Positions 26,001 to 34,910 of a DNA stretch of 64,000 nucleotides are shown piece after piece (the stretch's first letter is position 1; every line of letters starts with the position of its first letter). A program made the position numbers and the translations under genes. Below the pieces are notes generated by a model, which saw only the letters and a list, made by a program, of their open reading frames with translations, made no database searches and was not told the origin of the DNA. This DNA is from Corynebacterium jeikeium (GTDB lineage: Bacteria > Actinomycetota > Actinomycetes > Mycobacteriales > Mycobacteriaceae): positions 26,099 to 90,098 of the forward strand of contig NZ_JFCH01000046.1 in assembly GCF_000738175.1 (NCBI RefSeq). The letters run 5' to 3'.

Positions 26001-26788
26001 ACCAGTTCGCCCTCGACGATGACGTTGTAGCCGAGGTCGTTGCTGCCGGAGACCGAGCAGGCGATCAGCACGATCCGCCCCGGACGCTTGTCGTCCATAA
26101 TGTCAGGGTCCACGATGGCCTCGTGCTTATCCACCAGCCAGTTGCGGGTGACCTTCCAGGTCCGCTGGTGGTTCGCGCCGTCGCGCATCTTGATTTTTGC
26201 CCCGTTCAGCACGTCGGAGGAGTAGCGCTTCACCGGCTTGCCATCCGTGCCGTTCACGTTCTGCGGCGGGGCGTTCAGGTTCACATCCGCCGTCACCGCC
26301 TCGCTTAAGGGGTTAAACACCAGCGGAGCCGCACCCCACGCATGCCCCAGGACGTACATCGTGCCCTTCTCCGCATCCTTCGGCGATACACCCCAGCCTT
26401 CGACCCAGCGCACCATGGTGTTCTGCGGTCCTGCCGGGTTCAGCGGCAGAGCGTAGGGCATCGAGGCAAACGTTGCACCCTGCACCGGGGCGGGGCCGTC
26501 CATCGTGAAAGACCCGGTTCCCTCGACCGGCCCCGGAACTACCGAGGGATCATCCTCGTCCTCCCGCTTGCCGTCTTTCTTCGGCTTCTTCTTCTCGCTG
26601 GGTTTCGCGGAGCTCGATGTGGCAGAGCTGGAAGAGCCCTCGCTGGAGTTGGTGGTGTTGGAGGCCGAGGGGGCGTCCTCACCAGAAAAACCCAAGATGG
26701 CCCAGATAGCCAGAGCGATAATTACCAGCAGTGCCACAACGGTGGCCAGAACACGGCGGCGATTAGCGAAGGGGCGGGCAAAGCTCAT
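25997..26788 (-). CDS. Sortase-domain protein with atypical active site
   Basis: This 263-residue protein has an N-terminal anchor (RRVLATVVALLVIIALAIWA), a Ser/Thr/Lys-rich linker of about 60 residues (cell-wall-spanning type), and an extracellular sortase-like domain. The histidine is in GTMYVLGHAWG and the cysteine in RIVLIACSVSGSND. Sortases need an arginine some 10 residues after the cysteine; here that stretch reads LGYNVIVEGEL, with no arginine. It may be a catalytically altered class E/F relative or a distant homologue. No sorting-signal substrate gene is adjacent. Confidence 0.7.
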   Translation of the reverse strand: MSFARPFANRRRVLATVVALLVIIALAIWAILGFSGEDAPSASNTTNSSEGSSSSATSSSAKPSEKKKPKKDGKREDEDDPSVVPGPVEGTGSFTMDGPAPVQGATFASMPYALPLNPAGPQNTMVRWVEGWGVSPKDAEKGTMYVLGHAWGAAPLVFNPLSEAVTADVNLNAPPQNVNGTDGKPVKRYSSDVLNGAKIKMRDGANHQRTWKVTRNWLVDKHEAIVDPDIMDDKRPGRIVLIACSVSGSNDLGYNVIVEGELV

Positions 26789-26831
26789 GGTGAATAAGTC
26801 TATCCATAACCCACGGAGTAGCGTGAGGTGA

Positions 26832-28127
26832 GTGACAGCTCAGGATAAAGACAAACTCAGCCCCCGTGCGCTCATCGTGTGGGGAGCCGGGGTGCTGTGC
26901 TACACCCTGGCGGTAACCGGGCGCACTTCCTTCGGCGTGGCCAGCGTGGATGCCATCGACCGCTTCCACATCAATGCCGCTCAGCTGGCGGTCTTCACTG
27001 CACTCCAGCTAGCGGTGTACGCCTTCGCGCAGATTCCGGTGGGCCTTTTGGTGGATCGCTTCGGCCCGCGCAAGCTGATGGTGGCCGGCGCCTTCGTCAT
27101 GGCAGTGGGGCAGGTCACGCTGGCCTTCACCACGAGCTACCCGGTGGCGATCTTCGCCCGCATGCTGATCGGCGCGGGCGACGCGACGGCCTTCCTGTCT
27201 GTAATGCGCCTGATCCCCGCGTGGATTCCGCTGCGCCACGCGCCGCTGCTCGGCCAGCTGACGGGCGCGGTGGGGCAGTTCGGCCAATTCCTATCCGCCG
27301 TGCCTTTCCTGAGCCTGCTGCACGCGACCAGCTGGCAGACCGGCTTCGTGAGCCTCGGTGCGGTCGGTGTGTTGCTGGCGCTGGCCGCGGGCGTGCTGGT
27401 GAAGGACTCGCCGGAGCCGGAGGCAAATGCCAGCGCCGCCGAGCCCGCCGAGCCCACCGAGCCCGGCAAGCCCACCGAAGCTGAACGCCTACCCGTCAAG
27501 AAGATCCTGGCCAACGTGCTGACCAACCGGGTCTGCTGGCACGGCTTCTTCGTCCACTGGACGGGCCTAGGCGCGCTGGTGGTGTTCACCCTGCTGTGGG
27601 GCCTGCCGATCATGACACTCGGCCTGGGTCTGCCCGCCGACCAGGCCGGCCTGGCGCTCTCGCTGGGCACGCTGGCCTCCGTGGCGGTCGGCCCGATCGT
27701 GGGGCTGCTGTCCGCCCGCTTCTACAACCGTCGCATGCAGATCGTCATGATCTTCTCCATCACCGGTTGGTTGGGCTGGCTGTGGTTCTTTACTTCCGCG
27801 CCTACGGGCGTGCTGTGGGCAGCCTGCCTGATGAACATCATCATGGGCTTCACCGGCCCCGTTGCGAACTTGGGTTTCGACTCCGTGCGCGAGAAGGTGG
27901 ACCGCCGCTTCGTCGCCACCGGCACCGGCCTGGCGAATATGGGCGGCTGGATCGCGGGAATGATTGGCGCCCAGGCTGTCGGCGTGCTGCTGAACCTGCG
28001 CGCCTCGGACGGCAATTACGACTGGGCGGACTTCGGCGTGGCCTGGATCGCGGTGGCTACCGTATGGGCCTGCGGTTTTAGCGGAATGTGGCTCACGCGC
28101 GATCGCAACGTGCGCCGTTATTCTTAG
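26832..28127 (+). CDS. MFS transporter
   Basis: This 431-residue major facilitator has about 12 hydrophobic spans. The MFS loop signature is visible as GLLVDRFGPRKLMVAGAF between spans 2 and 3, and a hydrophilic central loop (EPEANASAAEPAEPTEPGKP) separates the two halves. It begins at GTG 26832 with GAGGTGA very close upstream, 43 bases from the divergent sortase-like gene. The family resembles nitrate/nitrite and anion:cation symporters in general layout, but the substrate cannot be read from the sequence. Confidence 0.87.
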   Translation: MTAQDKDKLSPRALIVWGAGVLCYTLAVTGRTSFGVASVDAIDRFHINAAQLAVFTALQLAVYAFAQIPVGLLVDRFGPRKLMVAGAFVMAVGQVTLAFTTSYPVAIFARMLIGAGDATAFLSVMRLIPAWIPLRHAPLLGQLTGAVGQFGQFLSAVPFLSLLHATSWQTGFVSLGAVGVLLALAAGVLVKDSPEPEANASAAEPAEPTEPGKPTEAERLPVKKILANVLTNRVCWHGFFVHWTGLGALVVFTLLWGLPIMTLGLGLPADQAGLALSLGTLASVAVGPIVGLLSARFYNRRMQIVMIFSITGWLGWLWFFTSAPTGVLWAACLMNIIMGFTGPVANLGFDSVREKVDRRFVATGTGLANMGGWIAGMIGAQAVGVLLNLRASDGNYDWADFGVAWIAVATVWACGFSGMWLTRDRNVRRYS

Positions 28128-28131
28128 GCCC

Positions 28132-29451
28132 TTATCCTCTGGCTGTTTCCCTAAGAGGTTCTTTCTTCGTGACGCCCTCAGTCTCCTGCTTCTTTGCGGC
28201 TCGCGACTTTACCCCGGCGTGGATGGTGAGCTTGAGCGCCAGGTAAGTGATGTACACCATCAGGATGTTCCGTGCGGTGAGTACGAGGGCTGCGAACCAG
28301 TGGGGACCTTCGAACAGCAGATTGTAGGTGAAGGGGAATACAACCGTGGTCAGGGCGGCGGCGAGCACACTAAGCCACGTGAGTTTGCGCAGTGCGGCGG
28401 CCTCGCCATGCGTTCCAGCTCGCGCGGGGGCGCTGGCCCCGTCGCCAGGCTGCTTTGCCAACAGCACTGCCAGCGCCGGGCCGAACCATGCGACGTACTG
28501 CGGGGAGAACACCTTGTTGGAGACGATCAGCAGCAGCACCATAGTCAGGAAGAACAGGGCGGTACTGCGGGGAGACCAGGCGTCACAAAGAAAATGCCAC
28601 AGAGCCCAGGCAAGGCCAAACAACATGGTGCACACCATCAGCACGCTGCTTGCCGTGACCAGCTGATCCACGCCCGGGCCGAAGATCTCGAAGCTTTTCG
28701 ACGGGGCTTTGGCGATGTGCCATTGGCCGGGGAAGATCGTGGCGGCGACAATCAGGGGAGTGGCGAGGATCGACTCGATCTGTAGGCCACGGACGTCCTG
28801 GTACGTCAGCGGGGAGACCAGGCGATCCCAGCCGGAGGTCAGTACCGTGATCGCGCCGACGACCACGAGGGTGCCGCCGAACGTGATCAGACGAGCCCAG
28901 GTAGCGGAGCGATTCCACCGATCCACCAGCCCGGCGGCCAGTGCGGCGGGCCACAGCTTCGACATGGCCGCGAACCCCAGCAGGGCGGAGGCGAGCTTCG
29001 GGTGGGTAAACAATGCAGCCGCGGTGGCGGCGACCAGCAGACCGGGGATCAGATCCAGGCGGGAGTACACGATCGGTCCCGCGGCGGCGGTAAAGGCAGT
29101 CCAGAATAGTGCGGCGCGGTGGCTGCGATTCAACAGGTAGAAGAAGAATGCCGTGCTGCAGGCAATGAGAACCGCAGAGAACAGGGTGAGGAAAACATAG
29201 GCGTGATCCCCGCTCAGCTGGATGATCGCACGCACGGGCCACAGCCCAGCATCCGGATACTCGGATAGCGGCAGCGCGCCGTGGCTTGGATGCACAGGTT
29301 TGCCCAAGGAATTACGGAAGTAATACATGGGGTCGCCCTTGGCGAAGGGCCAGAAGATCAGGATTCCAACGATAACCACATTCGTCAGTGCCCAGGCTGC
29401 AATGATTCTGGAACGGGGCCAGGGGGCGGATAGGTTGGTCTGATCACTCAC
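28132..29451 (-). CDS. GT87-type polyprenol-phosphate mannosyltransferase
   Basis: This 439-residue protein has about ten membrane spans and fits the GT-C glycosyltransferase family 87 (DUF2029), which adds alpha-1,2-mannose units from polyprenyl-phosphate-mannose to lipomannan or lipoarabinomannan outside the membrane. A first extracellular loop with KGDPMYYFRNSL holds the likely catalytic aspartate; YSRLDLIPGLLVAATAAALF and LLGFAAMSKLWPAALAA are typical. The C-terminus is basic and cytoplasmic. It is convergent with the MFS gene (4 bases between stops). Confidence 0.82.
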   Translation of the reverse strand: MSDQTNLSAPWPRSRIIAAWALTNVVIVGILIFWPFAKGDPMYYFRNSLGKPVHPSHGALPLSEYPDAGLWPVRAIIQLSGDHAYVFLTLFSAVLIACSTAFFFYLLNRSHRAALFWTAFTAAAGPIVYSRLDLIPGLLVAATAAALFTHPKLASALLGFAAMSKLWPAALAAGLVDRWNRSATWARLITFGGTLVVVGAITVLTSGWDRLVSPLTYQDVRGLQIESILATPLIVAATIFPGQWHIAKAPSKSFEIFGPGVDQLVTASSVLMVCTMLFGLAWALWHFLCDAWSPRSTALFFLTMVLLLIVSNKVFSPQYVAWFGPALAVLLAKQPGDGASAPARAGTHGEAAALRKLTWLSVLAAALTTVVFPFTYNLLFEGPHWFAALVLTARNILMVYITYLALKLTIHAGVKSRAAKKQETEGVTKKEPLRETARG

Positions 29452-29466
29452 GAAAGTGAACTGTAC

Positions 29467-29967
29467 CTAAAAGTCTTCAGCTTCCCTAGCAAGCGCACGG
29501 ACGGTCTGCTGGATTCCTTCTTGCAAGCTGGCCTCGAACTTTTCCTCCCCGCCGAGGACGACCGCGACCAGCGCGCGGGAAATAAAGGAGGTCTTGCCGC
29601 CGGGAGCCAGGCGCTTCTCGGTGAGGACAGTCTGAGTGCCGTCGGCGGTGGGGGCGAGCTCGAAGCGCCAGCGCGTGCCGTTCAGGGGGATCTTGAATTC
29701 GAAGACCTTCTCCGGCACGACCTCTGTGACGACCGCCCAAGTGGGCCACCAGAGGATGCCCTGACGGTTGAGATTGATGGTGACGGTGCCTGGGGCCGGG
29801 GCTGTGGCGTTGCTGCTTGCGCTGGAGCTGCTGCGACGCGGCAGCAGGATCATCTTCTTGCACTGCGGGCTGCGGTCACCCATCGCTGACAGGTCGGTAA
29901 CCCGCTGCCAGACCCTGCTGGTGGGTGCGTTGACGGTGATGCTGGCGGAAATCTCCGGAGCTGCCAT
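29467..29967 (-). CDS. SRPBCC/START-like domain protein
   Basis: This 166-residue protein has the pattern of the polyketide cyclase/dehydrase-type START-like fold: ISASITVNAPTSRVWQRVTDL at the start, WWPTWAVVTEVVPEKVFEFK in the middle, and a long C-terminal helix (GGEEKFEASLQEGIQQTVRA). The fold binds hydrophobic ligands in a helix-grip pocket. No catalytic residues can be assigned. It sits 15 bases upstream of the mannosyltransferase on the same strand; a shared role in lipid or glycolipid handling is speculation. Confidence 0.78.
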   Translation of the reverse strand: MAAPEISASITVNAPTSRVWQRVTDLSAMGDRSPQCKKMILLPRRSSSSASSNATAPAPGTVTINLNRQGILWWPTWAVVTEVVPEKVFEFKIPLNGTRWRFELAPTADGTQTVLTEKRLAPGGKTSFISRALVAVVLGGEEKFEASLQEGIQQTVRALAREAEDF

Positions 29968-30055
29968 GGTTGTGGTGCCTTTCGTCAGTGGCTCGTCTTG
30001 CTAGCGGAAGTTTTGTCGCCGCAACTAGCGGTGGTTCCACACTACGTGCTGCAAG

Positions 30056-30343
30056 CTACGCATCCACCACAATCGAAGAATCCACATCGCCATGCCGGGA
30101 GCACTCCGCCGTCCAACCCATCGGATTCACCTGCACCTTCATCCGGCGCCCGCACAGCGGGCAGAAACGCGGTGGCTCCAAACCCGCCAGCGCCCCGCGG
30201 CTCGCCTGCGCAAGCGCCCCGCGGCCTACGCGCAAGGTGTCGTCTGAAGTGTCGAGTGGCTGGCCCGTATGGGCGTCATATAAAGGGGTACCGCCCAAGA
30301 CAAACAGGGCGGTGAGTTCGCTTAGAGGCATCGAGGACGTCAC
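30056..30343 (-). CDS. bsaP: Biotin synthase auxiliary protein BsaP
   Basis: This 95-residue protein is encoded 7 bases downstream of bioB. It contains four potential ligands in FCPLCGRRM and ECSRHG and a conserved [16 protein letters not shown] block. Small proteins of this type directly after bioB (Rv1590 type) have been described as auxiliary proteins needed for biotin synthase activity in actinobacteria, probably through iron-sulfur or sulfur delivery. Start is GTG 30343, the first after the bioB stop; no clear Shine-Dalgarno exists, so translation is probably coupled to bioB. Confidence 0.8.
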   Translation of the reverse strand: MTSSMPLSELTALFVLGGTPLYDAHTGQPLDTSDDTLRVGRGALAQASRGALAGLEPPRFCPLCGRRMKVQVNPMGWTAECSRHGDVDSSIVVDA

Positions 30344-30350
30344 GGTGTGC

Positions 30351-31424
30351 CTACAGGGTCGCGTTCAGAGCCTTGATCGGCAGCTGCAGCTTGCCGAGCA
30401 TATCCACGTCGCGCTCGGCGGGGCGCCCTAGCGTGGTCAGGTAGTTGCCAACAATGACGGCGTTGATGCCTCCCAACAGACCCTTCTCCGCGCCCAGGTC
30501 GCCCAAGGTCAGCTCGCGGCCGCCTGCGAAACGTAGCAGCTGGCGGGGGAGAGCCAGGCGGAACGCACCGATGGTGCGCAGGGCATCGTTGACCGGCATG
30601 GGCTCAATGTCCGCGAAAGGAGTACCCGGACGGGGGTCGAAGAAGTTCAACGGAACCTCCGTGGGGTCGAGGTTCTGCAGGTCGATGGCGAACTCCGCGC
30701 GCTGCTCGACGGTCTCGCCCATGCCGACGATGCCGCCGCAGCAGACCTCCATGCCCGCGTCGCGGACCATCTCCAGGGTGGAGGTGCGCTCCTCCCAGGT
30801 GTGGGTGGTGACAACCTCCGGGAAGTAGCTCTTGCAGGTCTCCAGGTTGTGGTTGTAGCGGTTTACGCCGAGCTCCTTTAGGCGATCGACCTGCTCCTGG
30901 GTGAGGATGCCGATGGACGCGGCGATGTTGATGTCGACCTCCGCCTGGATGGCGGCGATGGCCTTCGCCATCTGGTTCATCAGGTCCTCGTCGGGGCCCT
31001 TCACTGCGGCGACGATGCAGAACTCCGTGGCGCCGGTCTTCGCGGTCTGCTTTGCGGCCTCGATCAGTTGGGCGATGTCCAGCTGGATAGATCGGACCGG
31101 GGACTCGAAAAGGCCCGACTGGGCGCAGAAGTGGCAGTCCTCGGGGCAGCCGCCGGTCTGCAGGGAAATAATGCCTTCCATCTCCACGGCATCGCCGCAC
31201 CACTTCAGGCGAACCTGGTGGGCCAGCTCCAGCAGCTCGTCCAGGTGCTCGTCGCCGAGCTGCAGAACCTGAAGGGTTTCCTCGTAGTTCAGGGGCTCGC
31301 CGTTTTCCAGCACCTTCGTGCGGGCGTGGTTCAGGATTTCTGGGGTTTCGGTGGCTTCGGTGGTTGCTGGGGTTTCGGTGGTTCCTGGGGTTGCGGTGGC
31401 TGGCTTCGGTTCAGTGGTAGTCAT
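30351..31424 (-). CDS. bioB: Biotin synthase BioB
   Basis: This 357-residue radical SAM enzyme inserts sulfur into dethiobiotin. The SAM cluster motif CPEDCHFC has its cysteines at residues 93, 97 and 100. Further blocks are [53 protein letters not shown] and [16 protein letters not shown] start at 31424 behind GAGGAGA rather than at the in-frame ATG 15 bases upstream. The first about 30 residues are Thr/Pro/Glu-rich repeats ([19 protein letters not shown]) absent from most BioB proteins. A BioQ-like operator lies upstream. Confidence 0.95.
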   Translation of the reverse strand: MTTTEPKPATATPGTTETPATTEATETPEILNHARTKVLENGEPLNYEETLQVLQLGDEHLDELLELAHQVRLKWCGDAVEMEGIISLQTGGCPEDCHFCAQSGLFESPVRSIQLDIAQLIEAAKQTAKTGATEFCIVAAVKGPDEDLMNQMAKAIAAIQAEVDINIAASIGILTQEQVDRLKELGVNRYNHNLETCKSYFPEVVTTHTWEERTSTLEMVRDAGMEVCCGGIVGMGETVEQRAEFAIDLQNLDPTEVPLNFFDPRPGTPFADIEPMPVNDALRTIGAFRLALPRQLLRFAGGRELTLGDLGAEKGLLGGINAVIVGNYLTTLGRPAERDVDMLGKLQLPIKALNATL

Positions 31425-31486
31425 CGTCGGTCTCCTCAAAGCTGTCGTGAAACTTCTCGTGCGAGTGATGGTGGGCGTATCAGTCT

Positions 31487-31512
31487 TGAACGTTGGTCTT
31501 GAACGCTGTTTA
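31487..31512 (-). promoter_or_regulatory. Candidate BioQ operator upstream of bioB
   Basis: TGAAC-GCT-GTTTA at 31500-31512 matches the corynebacterial BioQ palindrome TGAAC-N3-GTTAC at 9 of 10 fixed positions if one T is allowed for. A second half site TGAAC lies at 31487-31491. BioQ is a TetR-type repressor of biotin genes. It sits 63-88 bases before the bioB ATG. Confidence 0.5.
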
Positions 31513-31885
31513 GTTTCACATGCTAACGCACTGAGATTGCGATGTGTGACATACCGGGGGCTAGGGAGTTTTGAGGGGGCGGGGCGTGTGCCATGCCAGG
31601 GCGGGAAGCCTGGCGTGAGGGGGAATGTCCCAAATTCCAGCTCTTAGGATATAACTATTTTGTTTACGCAGGTCAGCGCGTTGTCAATATTGGCTGCATA
31701 CCTGCTACTTTCAATAACTCGACGATTTGGGACATCGGCGTTGTAGCCCGCTCGCGACTGTGGGGTGTTCGGGGTTCTAGTGGCGCATGTGGCGGGAGTG
31801 GCGCGGGCGGTTCCGGCGCTGTGGAGGTTATGCGGTGGATGTCGCACGGTGAAAGCCGCGGCGGAGGCTACGCGGTGCAGGGTAA
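31513..31885. other. Gene-free region between bioB and the cupin gene
   Basis: This stretch holds dispersed element copy D (31624-31737) and a short hairpin-forming sequence CATGCCAGG...CCTGGCGTG near 31590-31616. The remaining sequence is G-rich and shows no gene with plausible start, codon use or family. Confidence 0.65.
31624..31737 (-). repeat. Dispersed inverted-repeat element, copy D
   Basis: AATGTCCCAAAT on the left is the inverse of ATTTGGGACAT on the right, with weaker pairing further in. The core reads ACGCAGGTCAGCGCG, inverted relative to copies A, B and E. The end is TGTCC rather than TGTCG, and the matching right end is GGACA, so the terminal change is itself paired. Length is 114 bp, the shortest of the five. 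Confidence 0.72.
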
Positions 31886-31920
31886 GAGAAAAGTGGCACC
31901 CCGCGGGGAGGTGCCACCTT
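31886..31920 (-). terminator. Rho-independent terminator of the cupin gene
   Basis: AAGTGGCACC and GGTGCCACCTT form a stem of about 10 bp around a GC-rich loop. On the minus strand the stem is followed by TTTTCTCTT, so it fits an intrinsic terminator for the gene ending at 31995. Confidence 0.75.
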
Positions 31921-31994
31921 CGTCAGGCCACGTGGGCAGATGAGCCAGCGCAGCTATTCAGATGAGCCAGCGCATCTAGCCAGCTAATCTAGCT

Positions 31995-32471
31995 CTAGGC
32001 GTGCTCGTCGGCCTGCTGCTTCGGAGGCTGTACGGTCCACTCCGGCGGAACGTCCTTGCCAGACTCCTCGTCCTGCTCTGCCTGCTCGGCGGTCTCCTGC
32101 ACGATGCCCTTGGCGTGGTGGCTTGGCGCGTAGACCGCGTACACCTGCATCGGCTCGTCACCGGTGTTGATGATGTCGTGCCACACACCAGCCGGAACCT
32201 GTACGGCCCAGCCGTCAGAGACCTCCTGCTGGATGGTCATGTTGTCCTTGTCGGGGCCCATGATGCACTTGCCAACTCCCGCATCCAGGCGCAGGAACTG
32301 GTCGGTATCGTGGTGCACCTCCAGGCCGATGGAATCGCCGGGAGCGATGGACATGAGGGTCACCTGCAGGTACTTGCCCGTCCATGCGGTGGTTCGGTAG
32401 TTGGTGTTTTCTCGGGTGGCAGTTTCAATGTCAAAGACATTTGCCTCTGGTCCGTTGTCTACGATCTTCAT
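31995..32471 (-). CDS. Cupin domain protein
   Basis: This 158-residue single-domain cupin has metal-binding motif 1 in GLEVHHDTDQFLRLDAG (two His, one Glu/Gln-type position, Asp) and motif 2 in VPAGVWHDIINTGDEPMQVY (His). Position of the ligands suits an Fe/Mn/Ni-binding small-molecule enzyme or sensor. The C-terminal 40 residues are acidic and polar (AEQAEQDEESGKDVPPEW) and probably disordered. It stands alone with its own terminator; the substrate is unknown. Confidence 0.85.
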   Translation of the reverse strand: MKIVDNGPEANVFDIETATRENTNYRTTAWTGKYLQVTLMSIAPGDSIGLEVHHDTDQFLRLDAGVGKCIMGPDKDNMTIQQEVSDGWAVQVPAGVWHDIINTGDEPMQVYAVYAPSHHAKGIVQETAEQAEQDEESGKDVPPEWTVQPPKQQADEHA

Positions 32472-32590
32472 GATGCTCCTTCCGGTTCGACATCCTTCAC
32501 TTCCCAGTGTAGGCCGATTTTCCTGGGCTTTCAGGCGCGTAGCAGTTGGGTGCTGTAACGCCGAAGCCGCAACGCTGTAACACTGGAGGC

Positions 32591-33463
32591 ATGGCTACTT
32601 CTGACATTTATTGGAAAGCTAATCCCGGCCGCCCCGGCGCTTGGGAGGTCGCGGGCTTGCGCTGGCTCGCCGAGGCTCCGGGTGGCGCCCCGGTTGTTTC
32701 TGTTCACGAGCACGATGCTCGTGGGTTGGGGATCGATCGGGTAGAGCCGATGACGCCCACACGCGCCATGGCCGAGGATTTCGGCCGAAAGCTGGCGGCC
32801 ACGCATGCCGCGGGGGCGCCCCACTTCGGGTTCTCGCCGACGGGAGAGTCCGGATTTCAGGGCCCCAACGACAACCTCTTGGAGCTTCCCCTGAAACCTT
32901 CCGAGAGCTGGGGAGAGTTCTACGCGGACGTGTGCTTGTCTCCGCTGGTTGCGCGGGTCTTCGGTGGAACTTCGGCAGTTGGCACCTCGGCAGCTGTAAC
33001 GCTGGCAGCTAGCGCCTCGCAGTCTGCTCCGGGGGCTGGCGCCGGGAGCGCCACCGCGGACGTTCCCGCCGAGGTGACCCGGCTGCTGGAGGCCCTACGC
33101 GCCGGGCAGCTGGACGATGGCACACCCCCGGCCCGCATCCACGGCGATCTGTGGGCGGGGAATGTGCTGTGGGGGAAGGTGGCGTCAAGAAATAAAGAAG
33201 GAGGAATCCTCATCGACCCGAGCGCGCATGGCGGCCATCCGCGCGCGGACCTGGCGGCGCTGCGACTCTTCGGTGCGCCGCACCTGAGCAGTATCGAGGG
33301 CGCGTATTTCGAGGCCAGCCCGTACGTGGATGGATGGGGGACGGGTGCGCAGAGCGTGGATCTGCACCAACAGCACCTGCTGTGGCTGCACGCGGCGGTG
33401 TTCGGCGGCGGTTATGTCGGGGAGGCCGTCGCGGGCGCAGGGCGCGTGGTGCGCGAGTTGTGA
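32591..33463 (+). CDS. Fructosamine/ketosamine-3-kinase family protein
   Basis: This 290-residue protein is a small kinase of the aminoglycoside-phosphotransferase fold, related to fructosamine-3-kinases that phosphorylate Amadori products on glycated proteins and start deglycation. The catalytic loop is RIHGDLWAGNVLW, the metal-binding aspartate follows in LIDPSAHGGHPRADLAALRLF, and the C-terminal block is FGAPHLSSIEGAYFEASPY. An insertion of about 35 Ala/Gly/Ser residues (after VARVFGGTSAVG) breaks the C-lobe. The start at 32591 has GGAGG abutting it, and TAACAC 7 bases upstream hints at a leaderless start. Confidence 0.87.
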   Translation: MATSDIYWKANPGRPGAWEVAGLRWLAEAPGGAPVVSVHEHDARGLGIDRVEPMTPTRAMAEDFGRKLAATHAAGAPHFGFSPTGESGFQGPNDNLLELPLKPSESWGEFYADVCLSPLVARVFGGTSAVGTSAAVTLAASASQSAPGAGAGSATADVPAEVTRLLEALRAGQLDDGTPPARIHGDLWAGNVLWGKVASRNKEGGILIDPSAHGGHPRADLAALRLFGAPHLSSIEGAYFEASPYVDGWGTGAQSVDLHQQHLLWLHAAVFGGGYVGEAVAGAGRVVREL

Positions 33464-33472
33464 CGTGCGGGC

Positions 33473-33505
33473 GGGGCGCGTGGCGCGTGAGTTGTGGCGC
33501 GCCCC
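33473..33505 (+). terminator. GC-rich hairpin after the fructosamine kinase gene
   Basis: GGGGCGCG and CGCGCCCC form an 8-bp stem around a 17-base loop, 10 bases after the stop. There is no T-tract, so the terminator call is tentative. Confidence 0.4.
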
Positions 33506-33604
33506 AAGCGGAAGTGCTGTAGGGAAGCCGACGGAGTACAGTCATAGTTCGGACAAAATCGCCTAATTTGTTTTTCTAATTTTTCGTGAAGGAGTTTCTT
33601 CAGC

Positions 33605-34849
33605 GTGAAGAGAACATTCTCTATCGCCATGGCCTTCGTCGGTCTGACCGTCGGCGCGGGCTTCGCCACCGGCCAAGAAGTGATCCAATACTTCATTTCC
33701 TTTGGCCTCAACGGCATTTGGGGTGCGGTGCTGGCCGGCATCGTCATGACCCTCGCCGGTAGCGTGATCCTGCAGGTCGGCAGCTACTTCCTGGCCGACG
33801 AGCACCGCATGGTGTTCCGCAACGTCGCGCACCCCATCGTCTCGCGGTTCTTGGATGTCTCCGTGACGATCACACTGTTCGCCGTCGGTTTCGTGATGCT
33901 CGCCGGCGCGGGCTCCAACCTGGAACAGCAGTTTGGCCTCCCCGCCTGGGCAGGCGCGCTGCTGATGACGGGCGTGGTGCTGGCCGCCGGAATGCTGGAC
34001 GTGGAGAAGGTTAGCCAGGTCATTGGCGCGCTGACCCCGCTGATCATCATCGCGGTGATCTTCGCCTTCGTGTACACGATGATCAACATGCCCTCCGACA
34101 CTTCGCACTTGAACGAGATCGCGATGGCGGAGGAGTCGCCGGTTTCCCCGTGGTTCGTCTCCGCCCTGAACTACAACGGCCTGGCGCTGCTGCTGGGTGT
34201 TTCCATGTCCCTGGTGATCGGCGGTAACTACGCCTCCCCGAAGGAGGCCGGTGTGGGCGGCCTCATGGGTGGCGTGCTGTACACCGTCATGCTGATCATC
34301 GCCGCGATCACCCTGTACCTGAACATCGAGACCGTCCAGGGCAGCGACGTGCCAATGCTCGCGATGATGGACGACATCAGCCCGGTGCTGGGCGTGATCA
34401 TGGCGATCATCATCTTCTTCATGATCTTCAACACCGCGATTGGCATGTTCTACGCGCTGGGTAAGCGTCTGACCGCCAGCACCGACAAGTCCTTCCGCCC
34501 GGTGTTTGTCGTGGTGACCCTCATTGGTTACGGCATCAGCTTCGTGGGCTTCGATACCCTCATGACCTACGTCTACCCGGTGATTGGCTACATCGGCCTG
34601 GTGATGATCATCGTGATGATCGCCTGGTGGCTCCGCTCTCGTGCCCGCATCTTCGCAGAGTCCAAGCGCCGCGACCGCATCCACGAGCTCGCCCACGCCC
34701 GCGAGCACGACGATGAGGAGTACACCGACGAGGATCGCCAGGAGATGCGCAAGCTGGTCGGCGAATCCAACATCGAGGACAAGGAGCTGCACGAGACCAT
34801 CACCGATGAGGTGAAGAGCGAGATCCCTGACGAGGAGCTCGAAAAGTAG
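33605..34849 (+). CDS. YkvI-family membrane protein
   Basis: This 414-residue protein has about ten membrane spans, starting with FSIAMAFVGLTVGAGFATGQ and IQYFISFGLNGIWGAVLAGI, the pattern of YkvI-type proteins distantly related to amino acid/branched-chain transporters (the unwound GAGFATGQE stretch in span 1 is characteristic). The C-terminal about 80 residues are a highly charged tail (RRDRIHELAHAREHDDEEY). It begins at GTG 33605, 11 bases after AAGGAG. Its substrate is unknown; there is no partner gene nearby. Confidence 0.83.
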   Translation: MKRTFSIAMAFVGLTVGAGFATGQEVIQYFISFGLNGIWGAVLAGIVMTLAGSVILQVGSYFLADEHRMVFRNVAHPIVSRFLDVSVTITLFAVGFVMLAGAGSNLEQQFGLPAWAGALLMTGVVLAAGMLDVEKVSQVIGALTPLIIIAVIFAFVYTMINMPSDTSHLNEIAMAEESPVSPWFVSALNYNGLALLLGVSMSLVIGGNYASPKEAGVGGLMGGVLYTVMLIIAAITLYLNIETVQGSDVPMLAMMDDISPVLGVIMAIIIFFMIFNTAIGMFYALGKRLTASTDKSFRPVFVVVTLIGYGISFVGFDTLMTYVYPVIGYIGLVMIIVMIAWWLRSRARIFAESKRRDRIHELAHAREHDDEEYTDEDRQEMRKLVGESNIEDKELHETITDEVKSEIPDEELEK

Positions 34850-34910
34850 CGCACCGCGCACCACGCGCCCGGTACGCCGTGGCCTCTACCTGGGCGTACA
34901 ATGAGTATCC

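Noticed and set aside
33563..34864. A 433-codon His/Asp-rich open frame antisense to the YkvI-like gene
   Set aside because: Its composition is explained by complementing hydrophobic codons; the sense gene has spans, a start signal and a family.
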